The notes: generated from the letters alone by a model not told the origin. DNA of 64,000 bases from Trebonia sp050013875 (GCA_050013875.1 JBEKEK010000025.1:16849-80848), one strand, 5' to 3'; shown: positions 7,786 through 19,265, counted from the stretch's first letter. A program made the numbers and translations.

Positions 7786-9144
7786 GTGCACTTGACCCGC
7801 CTTGCGCTGACGGACTTCCGCTCTTACGCGGCCGTCGACGTTCCGCTCGCGCCGGGTGTCACGATCTTCAGCGGGCCGAACGGCGAGGGCAAGACCAACC
7901 TGGTCGAGGCGGTCGGCTACGTGGCCACGCTCACCAGCCACCGGTCCGGCCAGGACACGCCGCTGATCCGGGCGGGTGCTGAGCAGGCGATCATCCGGGC
8001 GGCGATCTCCACCACCCCAAGCGACGCGCTGGTGGAGATCGAGCTGAACGCGGGGCGCGCTAACCGGGTACGGCTCAACCGGACCCCGCTGACCCGGCCG
8101 CGCGACGTCCTCGGGGTGCTCCGCACGGTGCTGTTCGCGCCCGAGGACCTCGCGCTGGTCAAGGGGGACCCCGGCGAGCGCCGACGGTTCCTTGACGACC
8201 TGCTGGTGGCGATGGCGCCCCGGTACGCCGCGGTCCGCGCCGATTACGAGCGAGTGCTCAAGCAGCGCACCGCCCTGCTCAAGTCGGCCGGGCCGAAGGG
8301 CGGCCTCGGCCGGGCGAAGGGTGTACAGCAGTCCAGGGAGGCGGTGACCGCCACCCTCGACGTCTGGGACGCGCACCTCGCCAGGACCGGCGCCGAGCTG
8401 CTGGTCGCGCGCGAGCACCTCGTCCAGGCGCTCCGCCCGCACGTGGAGCGCGCCTACCTGGCAGTGGCAGGCGACGGCCGCGGCCCGGCCGAGATCGCCT
8501 ACCGGCGCTCGTTTGAGTCACCAGAGGATGCTGGTGCGCCCGTGGGTGTTAATCGCGGTGCACGCGTGAGCATCACCGAAGGCGGTCAGGCCGCGCAGCC
8601 GGACGTTATCCACAGGGAACTCCCGGCCGGGGTCCTGGCTGGCGATGCGGTCGCGCCGTCGGCCCTTAAGCACGGCGAACGCCCGAACATGACCCACGGC
8701 GAGCGGGTCCGCGCGGCGGAGAAATCGCTTAGGGCCGCCCTGCTCGAAGTCCGGTCGTCCGAGCTGGACCGGGGTGTCTGCCTGGCGGGACCGCACCGCG
8801 ACGAGCTCGAGCTGAGCATCCGGACGCTGCCCGCCCGCGGCTACGCCAGTCACGGCGAGTCCTGGTCGCTTGCGCTCGCGCTCCGGCTGGCCAGCTTCGA
8901 CCTGCTCCGGTCGGGCCGGGAGGACCCGGTGCTGATCCTCGACGACGTGTTCGCCGAGCTCGACGCGGGCCGCCGCGAGCGCCTGGCCGCCCTGGTCGCC
9001 ACCGCCGAGCAGGTCCTGGTGACCGCCGCCGTCCCGGCCGACGTCCCCGCGATCCTGACCGGCGCCCGCTTCACCGTCGCGGCCGGCGGCCTCACCCCAG
9101 TCACCGGCGCCGCCGACACCGCTACCGACGCCGATGCGCCCTGA
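7786..9144 (+). CDS. recF: DNA replication and repair protein RecF
   Basis: RecF is an SMC-like ATPase that helps load RecA at gaps. I chose the GTG at 7786 (VHLTRLALTDFRSYAAVDVP), which matches family N-termini. Walker A is GPNGEGKTNL from residue 31; the signature and Walker B regions are CLAGPHRDELEL and DPVLILDDVFAELD. At 452 residues it is about 75 longer than most actinobacterial RecF. The excess is an insert at about residues 244-308 (8515-8710) between the IAYRRSF strand and the AAEKSLRAALL helix. The insert contains a perfect DnaA box, TTATCCACA, at 8606-8614. Its end overlaps dciA by 11 bases. Confidence 0.95.
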   Translation: MHLTRLALTDFRSYAAVDVPLAPGVTIFSGPNGEGKTNLVEAVGYVATLTSHRSGQDTPLIRAGAEQAIIRAAISTTPSDALVEIELNAGRANRVRLNRTPLTRPRDVLGVLRTVLFAPEDLALVKGDPGERRRFLDDLLVAMAPRYAAVRADYERVLKQRTALLKSAGPKGGLGRAKGVQQSREAVTATLDVWDAHLARTGAELLVAREHLVQALRPHVERAYLAVAGDGRGPAEIAYRRSFESPEDAGAPVGVNRGARVSITEGGQAAQPDVIHRELPAGVLAGDAVAPSALKHGERPNMTHGERVRAAEKSLRAALLEVRSSELDRGVCLAGPHRDELELSIRTLPARGYASHGESWSLALALRLASFDLLRSGREDPVLILDDVFAELDAGRRERLAALVATAEQVLVTAAVPADVPAILTGARFTVAAGGLTPVTGAADTATDADAP

Positions 9145-9661
9145 CCCGGAACGCGCCCGGCTGGCCGCCGAGGCGCTGGCGAGAGCGCGGGCGGACGCCT
9201 GGGCCCGAGGCGACCGACCCGGTCTAACTGCCAGCTCGCGGGGAGGGAATCAAAATCAAAATTCAGATGTTGAACGTAACGGTCTTACTCTCTCCGGCCC
9301 GCAGTCCGTCGCCTGGTCCGCCCGCCCGCGCCGTGATGACCCGCAACCGCTCAACGCCGCCGTCGGCGGCCTGCTGTCGGCGAGAGGCTGGCGTCAGCGC
9401 GCCGCTGTAGGCGCTGTGTTCGGCGACTGGCCGCTGATCGTCGGCCCCCAACTGGCCGCCCACACTAAGGCCGACGGCTTCGAGAACGGCGAGCTGACCG
9501 TAACCGCCGACTCCGACGCCTGGGCCGCTCAAGTCCGCCTGATGGCCCCCCAGCTAATCAAGCGGCTAGCCGAAGAACTCGGCCACGGCACCGTAACCAG
9601 AATTCGCGTCCGGGGCCCGTCCGCCCCGAAACGACAAACCGGCCGTTTTCGAACCAAATGA
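9134..9661 (+). CDS. dciA: DciA (DUF721) family helicase-loading protein
   Basis: DciA is the ancestral bacterial loader or operator of the DnaB replicative helicase, used where DnaC is absent. The 175-residue product has a charged N-terminal region of 65 residues, then the DUF721 domain with VGAVFGDWPLIVGPQLAAHT and LTVTADSDAWAAQVRLMAPQL. It ends in a basic tail. The ATG overlaps the recF end by 11 bases, so the two are probably coupled. Codons 30-55 include an AT-rich stretch (9249-9290) unlike its surroundings, within the variable linker. Confidence 0.9.
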   Translation: MRPDPERARLAAEALARARADAWARGDRPGLTASSRGGNQNQNSDVERNGLTLSGPQSVAWSARPRRDDPQPLNAAVGGLLSARGWRQRAAVGAVFGDWPLIVGPQLAAHTKADGFENGELTVTADSDAWAAQVRLMAPQLIKRLAEELGHGTVTRIRVRGPSAPKRQTGRFRTK

Positions 9662-10087
9662 GGTACCTACGACGTTTTGCGAAGCACAAAACGAGGTGGA
9701 GCAGGGCGCGCCGGGGGTGAGGGGCGTGTGTTCGGCGCACCGATCGGGTCTTATCGGGGCGCCGACTCGCGCGCCATCGCACCCCTCGCGCCAAGCGGCA
9801 CGTCACCCCTCGCGCCAAGCGCCGCCCAAAGCCGTTCGCCACGCCGGAACTCCTGCCCACAAGGCAGCCGCGAGAGTCCGTAACCACAGGTAAAATGAGG
9901 AGTAGTCACGCGGCTAAAGACTGCCGGTGACTGGGGATGCGTAAGGGCCGCGCGACCGCAGGGCGACTGCGCCCCATGGACGACCGTGCCGTGGAACGCA
10001 GTGGTCTTGGAAGCACAGTGCCCTTGGCCGATCGTCTGGTGACCGGGGGCGACTGGTGACCAGGAACCAGTCACTGCCAGCAGCAGG
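9662..10087. promoter_or_regulatory. dciA-gyrB spacer with stem-loop and repeats
   Basis: I see no gene here. Directly after dciA is a stem-loop, CGTTTTG (9673-9679) with CAAAACG (9687-9693) and a 7-base loop, which may end the dnaN-dciA unit although it lacks a T run. An 18-base direct repeat, CACCCCTCGCGCCAAGCG, occurs at 9780-9797 and 9804-9821. Just before gyrB is an inverted repeat, GACTGGT (10051-10057) with ACCAGTC (10066-10072), containing the near-palindrome CTGGTGACCAG (10053-10063). It is well placed to affect gyrB expression. Confidence 0.45.
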
Positions 10088-12094
10088 ATGGAGCTTAGTT
10101 TGTCTAGCTTGTCGAACGATTACGATGCGCGGTCTATCACGGTACTCGAGGGCCTTGAGGCCGTCCGTAAGCGTCCCGGCATGTATATCGGCTCGACCGG
10201 AGAGCGCGGGCTGCACCACCTGGTCTACGAGGTTGTGGACAACTCGGTGGACGAGGCCCTGGCGGGCTTCGCCACCGATGTCGAGGTGACGCTGCTGGCC
10301 GACGGCGGGGTCCGGGTCCGCGACGATGGCCGGGGCATCCCGGTGGACGAGCACCCGATCGAGAAGCGCCCGGCGCTCGAGGTCGTGCTGACCACCCTGC
10401 ACGCGGGGGGAAAGTTCGACAAAGGGTCCTACGCGGTCTCCGGCGGCCTGCACGGGGTGGGCCTGTCGGTGGTGAACGCGCTCTCGGTCAAGCTCGAGGT
10501 CGAGGTGCGCAAGGACGGCTACGTCTGGTCGCAGACCTATGCGGTCGGCGCCCCGGTGGCACCGCTGCACCGTGGCGAGCCGACCGAGGAAACGGGCACC
10601 ACGACGACGTTCTGGCCGGACGGCGGGATCTTCGAGACCACCGAGTGGTCCTTCGAGACGCTGTCGCGCCGCTTCCAGGAGACGGCGTTCCTCAACCGGG
10701 GGCTGCGGATCGCGTTCACCGACGAGCGGCCGGCCAAGGCCGCCATCGCCGACGACGACGAGATTGTGGACCCCCAGTCGACCGCCGCCAAGCCGCGTAC
10801 GGTCGTCTACCAGTACGCGGACGGCATCGTCGACTTCGTCCGCTACCTGAACGCGACCAAGGAGCCGGTGCACCCCACGATCATCGAGTTCTCCGACGAC
10901 TCGCCTGGCATGTCGGTCGAGATCGCGATGCAGTGGACCAACGCCTACTCCGAGTCGGTGCACACCTTCGCGAACGTGATCAACACCGCCGAGGGCGGCA
11001 CCCACGAGGAGGGGTTCCGGGCCGCGCTGACCACGGTCGTCAACAAGTACGCGCGCGACCAGAAGCTGCTCAAGGAGAAGGAGGACAACCTCACCGGCGA
11101 GGATGTCCGCGAGGGGCTGACCGCGATCGTCTCGATCAAGCTGGCCGAACCGCAGTTCGAGGGGCAGACCAAGACCAAGCTGGGCAACACCGAGGCCAAG
11201 TCGTTCGTGCAGAAGGCGGCCAACGACCACCTGCGCGACTGGTTCGACCGCAACCCGGGCGAGGCCAAGGACATCATCACCAAGGCCAGCCAGGCCGCCC
11301 GGGCGCGGATCGCGGCGCGGGCCGCGCGCGACCTCACCCGGCGCAAGTCGGCCATGGAGAGCAACGGGCTGCCCGGCAAGCTGGCCGACTGCCAGTCCAC
11401 CGACCCGGCCAAGTCAGAGATCTACGTGGTCGAGGGCGACTCGGCGGGCGGCTCGGCCAAGGGCGGGCGCGACCCCAAGTTCCAGGCGATCCTGCCGATC
11501 CGGGGCAAGATCATCAACGTCGAGAAGTCCCGCATCGACCGGGTGCTCAAGAACAACGAGGTCCAGTCGATGATCACCGCGCTCGGCGCGGGCATCCACG
11601 ACGAGTTCGACATCGACAAGCTCCGCTACCACAAGATCATCCTGATGGCGGACGCCGACGTGGACGGGCAGCACATCCGGACGCTGCTGCTCACGCTGCT
11701 CTTCCGCTTCATGAAGCCGCTGATCGAGGCCGGGTACGTCTACCTCGCGCAGCCGCCGCTGTTCAAGATCAAGTGGGGCGAGCGCGGGGTCGATCCCGAC
11801 TACGTGTTCTCTGACACCGAGCTGGTCCGGGTCATCGAGGCGGGCATCGCCGCCGGGCGCCGGGACCCGCGGCCGCGGGACGGCGTGCAGCGCTTCAAGG
11901 GCCTTGGCGAGATGAACGCCGAAGAGCTCTGGGAGACCACGATGAACCCCGCCCGGCGGATTCTGCTCCAGGTCACCGTGGACGACGCGGCGCAGTCGGA
12001 CGAGCTGTTCAGCGTGCTGATGGGCGAGGACGTGGAGTCCAGGCGCTCCTTCATCACGCGCAACGCCAAGGACGTGCGGTTCCTGGATATCTGA
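10088..12094 (+). CDS. gyrB: DNA gyrase subunit B
   Basis: GyrB is the ATPase subunit of gyrase, which introduces negative supercoils. The 668-residue product has the GHKL ATPase motifs VVDNSVDEAL, DDGRGIPVDEHP and GGLHGVGLSVVNALS. The TOPRIM motifs are EGDSAGGSAKGGRDPKFQAI and DADVDGQHIRTLLLT. The start is uncertain: the ATG at 10088 has almost no Shine-Dalgarno spacing, whereas an in-frame TTG at 10100 (codon 5) has GGAG 6 bases upstream. Either start leaves the conserved region intact. Confidence 0.97.
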   Translation: MELSLSSLSNDYDARSITVLEGLEAVRKRPGMYIGSTGERGLHHLVYEVVDNSVDEALAGFATDVEVTLLADGGVRVRDDGRGIPVDEHPIEKRPALEVVLTTLHAGGKFDKGSYAVSGGLHGVGLSVVNALSVKLEVEVRKDGYVWSQTYAVGAPVAPLHRGEPTEETGTTTTFWPDGGIFETTEWSFETLSRRFQETAFLNRGLRIAFTDERPAKAAIADDDEIVDPQSTAAKPRTVVYQYADGIVDFVRYLNATKEPVHPTIIEFSDDSPGMSVEIAMQWTNAYSESVHTFANVINTAEGGTHEEGFRAALTTVVNKYARDQKLLKEKEDNLTGEDVREGLTAIVSIKLAEPQFEGQTKTKLGNTEAKSFVQKAANDHLRDWFDRNPGEAKDIITKASQAARARIAARAARDLTRRKSAMESNGLPGKLADCQSTDPAKSEIYVVEGDSAGGSAKGGRDPKFQAILPIRGKIINVEKSRIDRVLKNNEVQSMITALGAGIHDEFDIDKLRYHKIILMADADVDGQHIRTLLLTLLFRFMKPLIEAGYVYLAQPPLFKIKWGERGVDPDYVFSDTELVRVIEAGIAAGRRDPRPRDGVQRFKGLGEMNAEELWETTMNPARRILLQVTVDDAAQSDELFSVLMGEDVESRRSFITRNAKDVRFLDI

Positions 12095-12123
12095 GTCCTA
12101 CTCCCAGAGATGTCTCTTCGGAA

Positions 12124-12139
12124 TGATTCACGTGAAACA
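12124..12139. promoter_or_regulatory. parS: parS centromere-like site
   Basis: The 16 bases TGATTCACGTGAAACA differ from the bacterial parS consensus TGTTTCACGTGAAACA only at position 3. The consensus is bound by ParB and is clustered around chromosome origins in actinobacteria. The site is in the 101-base gyrB-gyrA gap, about 6 kb from oriC. This fits with the expected parA gene at the left window edge. I found no second TTCACGTGAA core in the window. Confidence 0.82.
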
Positions 12140-12195
12140 CGGGACCGTTCCATCTGACCTGTTTTGATCTTGCTCTTTGAACGAGAGGTTGCGAA

Positions 12196-14805
<2,610 letters not shown>

Positions 14806-14881
14806 GTAATGTCGGATAGTCTCGGGTTGAATGTTTGAAAAGGTACAAAGGGGCATCCAGTTGGGTACCGAGGAGGACGCC

Positions 14882-16135
14882 GTGGACGAAGCGGGATCAA
14901 AAACGCAGTCGTCGTTTCTAACGGCGCCAGAGCTGCGGGAATCCGACCCGGAGGTAGATGACGACGGAGCGATCATTAACAATAGCTCTATGTCATCATC
15001 ACGGACGAGGTCCGGCAGCTCGCGCTCCGGATCCACGGGGGCCGGTGCGTCGCGCACGCAGGCGACGCCACGGGCCGGTACCAACGGGACGACCGCAAAA
15101 GACGACGTCAGCAGCGAGGGCGTGACTGATTCGGCCAGCGACGCGGATCAGCCACCGCCGTTGCCCGCGGACGGGATCAGGCCATCGTTTACGCCTGCGC
15201 CCGCTCCGGCCGCTACGCCGGCGACGACTCCGACGCCGGTCGCGGCGCGGACGCCGAGCCCGGCTCCGGCGCGGACGCCGTCTCCCGCTGCCTCACCCTC
15301 AGCAAACACTTCGTCTCCTTCTCCGTCTCCCTCTGCAACCACTTCTTCTTCGTCTGCATCGTCGGCGCCGTCGTCATCGGCCGGGCAGCAGGGATCGGCG
15401 TACTCGCCGCCGGCCTACTCGCCACCGTCGGCCTACTCGCCGCCCACGGCCTACGCATCGCCCGCGAAGTCGAACTACTCGCGCTCGGCCTGGGCGGACC
15501 AGCAGGAGTCGGCGGCCGATTCGACTGCCGCGTTCGGCACCGGCTCGCCGAACGGCACCGGTTCAGCCAACGGGACCGGCACCCAGAGCCGGCCGTCGGA
15601 TTCCAACTTCTCCTCGACCGCCACCGCGGCGGCCGCGGGGATCACCGGTGCGGCGGCCGGGCTCGCGGGCTCGGTCACCGGCTCCGTCTCGGGCTTCTGG
15701 CAGCGGCGCGGCGAGCGCAAGGCGAGCAAGGGCAGCCGGCCCTCGGCCAGCGTGCGCCGGTCCAACAAGCGGCAGGCGATGCTGACCCTCTCGCGGGTCG
15801 AGCCCTGGTCGGTGATGAAGTTCAGCTTCGTGGCCTCGGTGGTGGCCTTCATCATCTTGTTCGTCGCGGTGGCGGTGCTCTACATGGTGCTGGACGCGCT
15901 GGGCGTCTTCCAGTCGCTGCAGCACCAGGTGTCGTCGATCACCTCCAGCCAGAACTCGACCGGCACGAACATCTCGCACTGGTTCTCCGCGTCGCTCATC
16001 CTGGGCTGGACGGCGATGCTGGGCGCGCTGAACATCGTGCTCATCACGGCGCTGTCCACGATCGGGTCGGTCGTCTACAACCTGATCGCGAAGACCGTCG
16101 GCGGCGTCGAGGTAACGCTGCGGGAGACGGACTGA
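14882..16135 (+). CDS. DUF3566 transmembrane protein downstream of gyrA
   Basis: DUF3566 proteins follow gyrA in many actinobacteria; their role is not established. I chose the GTG at 14882 because a perfect AGGAGG (14871-14876) precedes it; an in-frame ATG at 14831 has none. About 295 of the 417 residues are disordered and rich in Ser, Pro, Thr and Ala, with short repeats such as AYSPP. The C-terminal domain begins RVEPWSVMKFSFVASVVAF and has two membrane spans, one near 320-345 and one near 375-400, separated by a short extracytoplasmic loop. The long tail would face the cytoplasm if both ends are inside. Confidence 0.88.
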   Translation: MDEAGSKTQSSFLTAPELRESDPEVDDDGAIINNSSMSSSRTRSGSSRSGSTGAGASRTQATPRAGTNGTTAKDDVSSEGVTDSASDADQPPPLPADGIRPSFTPAPAPAATPATTPTPVAARTPSPAPARTPSPAASPSANTSSPSPSPSATTSSSSASSAPSSSAGQQGSAYSPPAYSPPSAYSPPTAYASPAKSNYSRSAWADQQESAADSTAAFGTGSPNGTGSANGTGTQSRPSDSNFSSTATAAAAGITGAAAGLAGSVTGSVSGFWQRRGERKASKGSRPSASVRRSNKRQAMLTLSRVEPWSVMKFSFVASVVAFIILFVAVAVLYMVLDALGVFQSLQHQVSSITSSQNSTGTNISHWFSASLILGWTAMLGALNIVLITALSTIGSVVYNLIAKTVGGVEVTLRETD

Positions 16136-16224
16136 CCGGGGGGCTGACCGCGACGCAACAGCATCCCGGATGCGGTAGAGTAACCCAGTCGATAGGGCTC
16201 CCCCTCCTGGGGGGCAACCCCCAC

Positions 16225-16298
16225 GGGGGTATAGCTCAGTCGGTTAGAGCGCGTCCCTGATAAGGACGAGGCCCGTGGTTCAAGTCCACGTACCCCCA
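16225..16298 (+). tRNA. tRNA-Ile (GAT anticodon)
   Basis: The 74-base sequence folds as a cloverleaf. The acceptor stem is GGGGGTA with TACCCCC, the D arm GCTC/GAGC, the anticodon stem CGTCC/GGACG around loop CTGATAA (anticodon GAT), and the T arm CGTGG/CCACG around TTCAAGT. CCA is not encoded. The place after gyrA and DUF3566 is conserved in actinobacteria. Confidence 0.97.
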
Positions 16299-16309
16299 CT
16301 ATCGACAGC

Positions 16310-16336
16310 AAGCCCCCCTGGGAACAGGGGGGCTTT
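16310..16336 (+). terminator. Strong stem-loop after tRNA-Ile
   Basis: AAGCCCCCCTG (16310-16320), loop GGAA, and CAGGGGGGCTT form an 11-base-pair stem with a tetraloop, followed by TTTCGATTT. This is a convincing intrinsic terminator for the tRNA transcript. Confidence 0.8.
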
Positions 16337-16378
16337 CGATTTCCCTGAGCCCGGACTTTCGATTTCCCTGAGCCCGGA
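16333..16378. repeat. Tandem 23-base duplication after the terminator
   Basis: The 23-base unit beginning CTTTCGATTTCCCTGAGCCC occurs twice, head to tail, at 16333-16355 and 16356-16378. It starts in the terminator's T-rich tail. It looks like a simple slippage duplication. Confidence 0.7.
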
Positions 16379-16472
16379 CAGGAGCTGGTCGGGTCGGCGG
16401 TAGGCTAACCCCAGTGGTCCGGACGACGGAGTCCGCGACGGCCTACGGTTTACCTACGGAGGGACCGGCTCG

Positions 16473-16595
16473 GTGAAGAAGCTGTTGATCCTCATTGTGC
16501 TCGCGCTTGGCGGGCTCGCAGTCTGGCGCAAGGTCGCGGCGCAGCGCGCGGACCTTGATCTATGGAGCGAGGCCACGACCCCCGACGACTACTGA
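16473..16595 (+). CDS. DLW-39 family small membrane protein
   Basis: This 40-residue gene encodes VKKLLILIVLALGGLAVWRK, then VAAQRADLDLWSEATTPDDY. It has one N-terminal membrane span, and the DLW motif and acidic C-terminus that name the DLW-39 family. The family is conserved just downstream of gyrA-DUF3566-tRNA-Ile in actinobacteria, as here; its function is unknown. A GGAGGG at 16458-16463 lies 9 bases before the GTG start. Confidence 0.88.
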   Translation: MKKLLILIVLALGGLAVWRKVAAQRADLDLWSEATTPDDY

Positions 16596-16680
16596 TCTTG
16601 TAGGCCCCGCTGGGCAATCTGGGTCCCCTCAGACCTGCTACTACTCTTAACGGCGCTGAATCCCCCTTTAGGCGCGTGCG

Positions 16681-17352
16681 ATGAGCGAAGCTACTCCCAT
16701 CTCGCTGGTCTGCCTGGACCTGGCCGGCCTCGTCATCGACGACTCCGTCGTGGAGCGCGCGTATGCCGAGGCGATCGCGACCCAGGGCATCGTCCCGGGG
16801 ACGCAGGACTACGCCCGGTCCATGGTCAGGTTCGACCGATCGCGCGGGCGCCCGCCCGCCGCGGTACTGCGAGAGCAGTTCGAGACCGACGAGCTGCGCG
16901 CCCAGGTGGCGTCGCTCGCGTTCGACCGGTCCTTTCGCGCGGCCGCGCGGCGGTTCGACGTTTCCGTCCCGGCCGTGGTCGCCGACGCGATCGGCAAGGC
17001 GGCCGGCTCGGGTGCCCAGGTCGCGCTGGTCACGGTGCTGTCCCGGTCCGCCTGCGATGGCCTGCTCGGCGCGCTGCGCGGCGCCGGCCTGGTGCTCTGC
17101 GCCGACGACGTGCCGCGGAGCTTCCCCTGGCCGGATCCGGTGCTCACCGCGATGCTGCAGCTCGGCACCGGCGACGTGCGTGAGGTCGCGGTGGTCAGCG
17201 CCACCGAGGACGGCGTGCTCTCCGGCCACCGGGCCGGTGCGGGCCTGGTGGCCGGCATCGGCGGCGGTCCCCGCCCGGCCGAGGCGCTGCGCGCGGCCGG
17301 CGCGACGCACGTGCTCGACAACATCGCCGCCTTCGCCGAGTTGCTGGCGTAA
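16681..17352 (+). CDS. HAD-superfamily phosphonatase-like protein
   Basis: The 223-residue product has motif I as LDLAGLVID (nucleophile Asp at about 13). The AG in place of the usual DG is typical of phosphonoacetaldehyde-hydrolase-like HAD proteins. The domain continues with a helical cap and VALVTVLSRS for motif II. The usual GDTxxD of motif IV reads VVSATEDGVLSGHRAG, so the first acidic residue is missing. That casts doubt on ordinary hydrolase activity. It may act on a phosphonate or phosphosugar, but nothing in the context shows which. The last 19 bases are duplicated just after the stop (17337-17355 and 17358-17376). Confidence 0.72.
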   Translation: MSEATPISLVCLDLAGLVIDDSVVERAYAEAIATQGIVPGTQDYARSMVRFDRSRGRPPAAVLREQFETDELRAQVASLAFDRSFRAAARRFDVSVPAVVADAIGKAAGSGAQVALVTVLSRSACDGLLGALRGAGLVLCADDVPRSFPWPDPVLTAMLQLGTGDVREVAVVSATEDGVLSGHRAGAGLVAGIGGGPRPAEALRAAGATHVLDNIAAFAELLA

Positions 17353-17427
17353 GCCCTCGAGTTGCTGGCGTAAGCCGGCCTGCTCGCCTGGGTCACTTCC
17401 CCGACCTGCTCATTTAGACTTGTAGGT

Positions 17428-18306
17428 ATGCCGGAACTGCCGGAGGTGGAATCCCTCGCGGACTTTCTCCGCGAACATTCGATCGGTCGGGTTGTCGCGC
17501 GCGCCGAGGCGGCCTCGTTCGCGGTGCTGAAGACGTTCGACCCGCCGCTGTCGGCGCTGTCCGGGTGCGTGATCACCGAGGTGTCCCGGCACGGCAAGTT
17601 CCTCGACCTGCGCTGCGCCGGTACCGCCGGCCCGGGTGACCTGCACCTGGTTATGCACCTGGCGCGGGCGGGCTGGCTGCGCTGGCGGACCGACATACCG
17701 GACAAGCCGCTGCGGCCGGGGAAGAGCCCGCTGGCGTTCCGGCTGGTGCTCGAGGACGGGACCGGGTTCGACCTCACCGAGGCCGGCACCCAGAAGCGGC
17801 TCGCCGTCTACCTCGTCCGCGACCCGGCCGACGTGCCCGGTGTGGCCACCCTCGGCCCCGAGCCGCTGGCCGACGACTTCACGGTCGACGCGCTGGCCGC
17901 GATCCTGGCCGGGCGGCGCACCCAGATCAAGGGCGTGCTCCGCGACCAGCACATCATCGCCGGGATCGGCAACGCCTACTCCGACGAGGTGCTGCACGCC
18001 GCCAGGATGTCACCGTACAAGCTCGCCTCCAGCTTCACCCCGGAGGAGGTGGCGGCGCTGCACGAGGCGATCGTCAGCACGCTGAACGAGGCGGTGAAGC
18101 GGTCGGCGGGTGTGGCCGCGGCTGAGCTGAAGGGTGAGAAGAAGAGCGGGCTGAAGGTACACGGCAAGACCGGCCAGCCCTGCCCGGTATGCGGGGACAC
18201 GGTCCGCGAAGTCTCCTTCGCCGATTCGTCGCTGCAGTACTGCCCGACCTGCCAGACCGGCGGCAAGCCGCTGGCGGACCGGCGGATGTCGCGGTTGCTG
18301 AAATAG
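17428..18306 (+). CDS. Fpg/Nei family DNA glycosylase
   Basis: Members excise oxidised bases and cut the abasic site by beta,delta-elimination. The 292-residue product has the catalytic N-terminus MPELPEVES (Pro2 nucleophile after Met removal, Glu3). It also has the Lys of RHGKFLDL, the helix-two-turn-helix region with IIAGIGNAYSDEVLHAA, and a C-terminal zinc finger with CPVCGDTV and YCPTCQTGGKPL. The finger ends DRRMSRLLK rather than the usual GR-x-T-xx-CP ending, so this is a divergent Fpg subgroup common in actinobacteria. Substrate preference cannot be read from sequence. Confidence 0.9.
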   Translation: MPELPEVESLADFLREHSIGRVVARAEAASFAVLKTFDPPLSALSGCVITEVSRHGKFLDLRCAGTAGPGDLHLVMHLARAGWLRWRTDIPDKPLRPGKSPLAFRLVLEDGTGFDLTEAGTQKRLAVYLVRDPADVPGVATLGPEPLADDFTVDALAAILAGRRTQIKGVLRDQHIIAGIGNAYSDEVLHAARMSPYKLASSFTPEEVAALHEAIVSTLNEAVKRSAGVAAAELKGEKKSGLKVHGKTGQPCPVCGDTVREVSFADSSLQYCPTCQTGGKPLADRRMSRLLK

Positions 18307-18324
18307 GATCCGGCCCGAGTTCCG

Positions 18325-18741
18325 TCAGGCGGCGCCGCCGACTGCTTTCCCGCGGCAGATCAGGTCGACGTAGGAGGGCGGCATCCCGGCCGCGACCCCC
18401 GCCTGGAGCTGGATCTCGGCCAGCGCCGAGGCCACCAGCTCCCGGCAGTGCGGGCACTGCGGCGGGCGCCACGGGGCGGTACCCTCGTAGACCGTCTCCG
18501 CGGTGGCGCGCGCCTCGGTGCAACTCGTGTCGGCGAGCCCGGTGAAGTCAATCTGCAGGGGGATGCCCGCCTCCTGCACGGCCATCCTCGCCTGCGTGGA
18601 GAGCGCGCTGATGACCTCGTTCTGGGTCGATTCGTCGAGCTCCCGCCAGAGCGTGGACGCCTCGTCGTACCGCCGGCCCGCCATCGCCGCGGTCAGCAGG
18701 TAGCCGATGCGCGGTGCTTCCAATCGGGTCATTGTGGTCAT
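18325..18741 (-). CDS. Hypothetical protein with a CPHC motif
   Basis: I do not recognise this 138-residue protein. It has a helical N-terminal half (ARIGYLLTAAMAGRRYDEAS-like region near residues 10-30, then STLWRELDESTQNEVI). After a variable middle there is one CPHC motif near residue 97 and a Cys near 127, too few for a normal zinc finger alone. It is convergent with the Fpg gene, 18 bases away. A second, longer reading on the same strand (18548-19351) is antisense to tRNA-Ala and is not a gene. Confidence 0.6.
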   Translation of the reverse strand: MTTMTRLEAPRIGYLLTAAMAGRRYDEASTLWRELDESTQNEVISALSTQARMAVQEAGIPLQIDFTGLADTSCTEARATAETVYEGTAPWRPPQCPHCRELVASALAEIQLQAGVAAGMPPSYVDLICRGKAVGGAA

Positions 18742-19265
18742 GCCTCACCGCCATGCATGAATAGTCGCCGCCAAACCGTTTGAATGATGCGCTCGACCCA
18801 GCCAGAGAGGCCCGTGCCAGTGGCCGGGCCGGGCTGGCCCGACGCACCTTCGCCCCAGACAACGCCCACCAAAGCCCCCTAGTGCTGCTCTGCTTTGGGA
18901 AGTTGAGGCACCGATGGTCGGCCCCCAGGCAGGGTCGGCCGCCCAGGGGCCGACCCTGTGGGCATCCCAAGTAACCCCCCAGAACCCGGGACGCCCACGG
19001 CGCTACGGCGAGAGGAAGCCGGAGGGAAATGAACCGGACTACAATGCGTAGCGCATTGCTCACTGTAGCGCCCTTCGCCGAACGTTGTCTACAAGAACTG
19101 ACAAGCCTAAACAGGAACAAAAAATGCCTGGTCATGGGGGGTTTTGAGCGCCTGCTCGAGCGCCTGCTCGAGCACCGCGCGGGCGGTGCCCGCGGAGGGC
19201 AACCAGCGGTGATCGCCGTGATCCACGTCCGGCGGGAACCGCTGGTACGCTGAACGGGTATTCCT
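18742..19265. other. 524-base spacer before tRNA-Ala with a perfect hairpin
   Basis: No gene is visible. An 11-base-pair perfect stem, CAGGGTCGGCC (18930-18940) with GGCCGACCCTG (18948-18958) and a 7-base loop, could act as a terminator but has no T run. Near 19145-19172 the 12-base unit GCGCCTGCTCGA is repeated twice in tandem. An AT-richer part at 19040-19140 (with ACAATGCGTAGCGCATTGC, itself an inverted repeat ATGCG/CGCAT) may carry the tRNA promoter. Confidence 0.45.

Noticed and set aside
10234..10242. Perfect DnaA box TGTGGACAA inside gyrB
   Set aside because: It encodes the invariant VVDNS motif of the ATPase site, so coding constraint explains it; unlike the recF box it is not in an insert.
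9914..11230. 438-codon minus-strand frame
   Set aside because: Antisense shadow of gyrB; low-complexity product without recognisable motifs.
16075..16311. 78-codon minus-strand frame over tRNA-Ile
   Set aside because: It is antisense to the tRNA (GVRGLEPRASSLSGTRSNRLSYTP artefact) and to the end of the DUF3566 gene.
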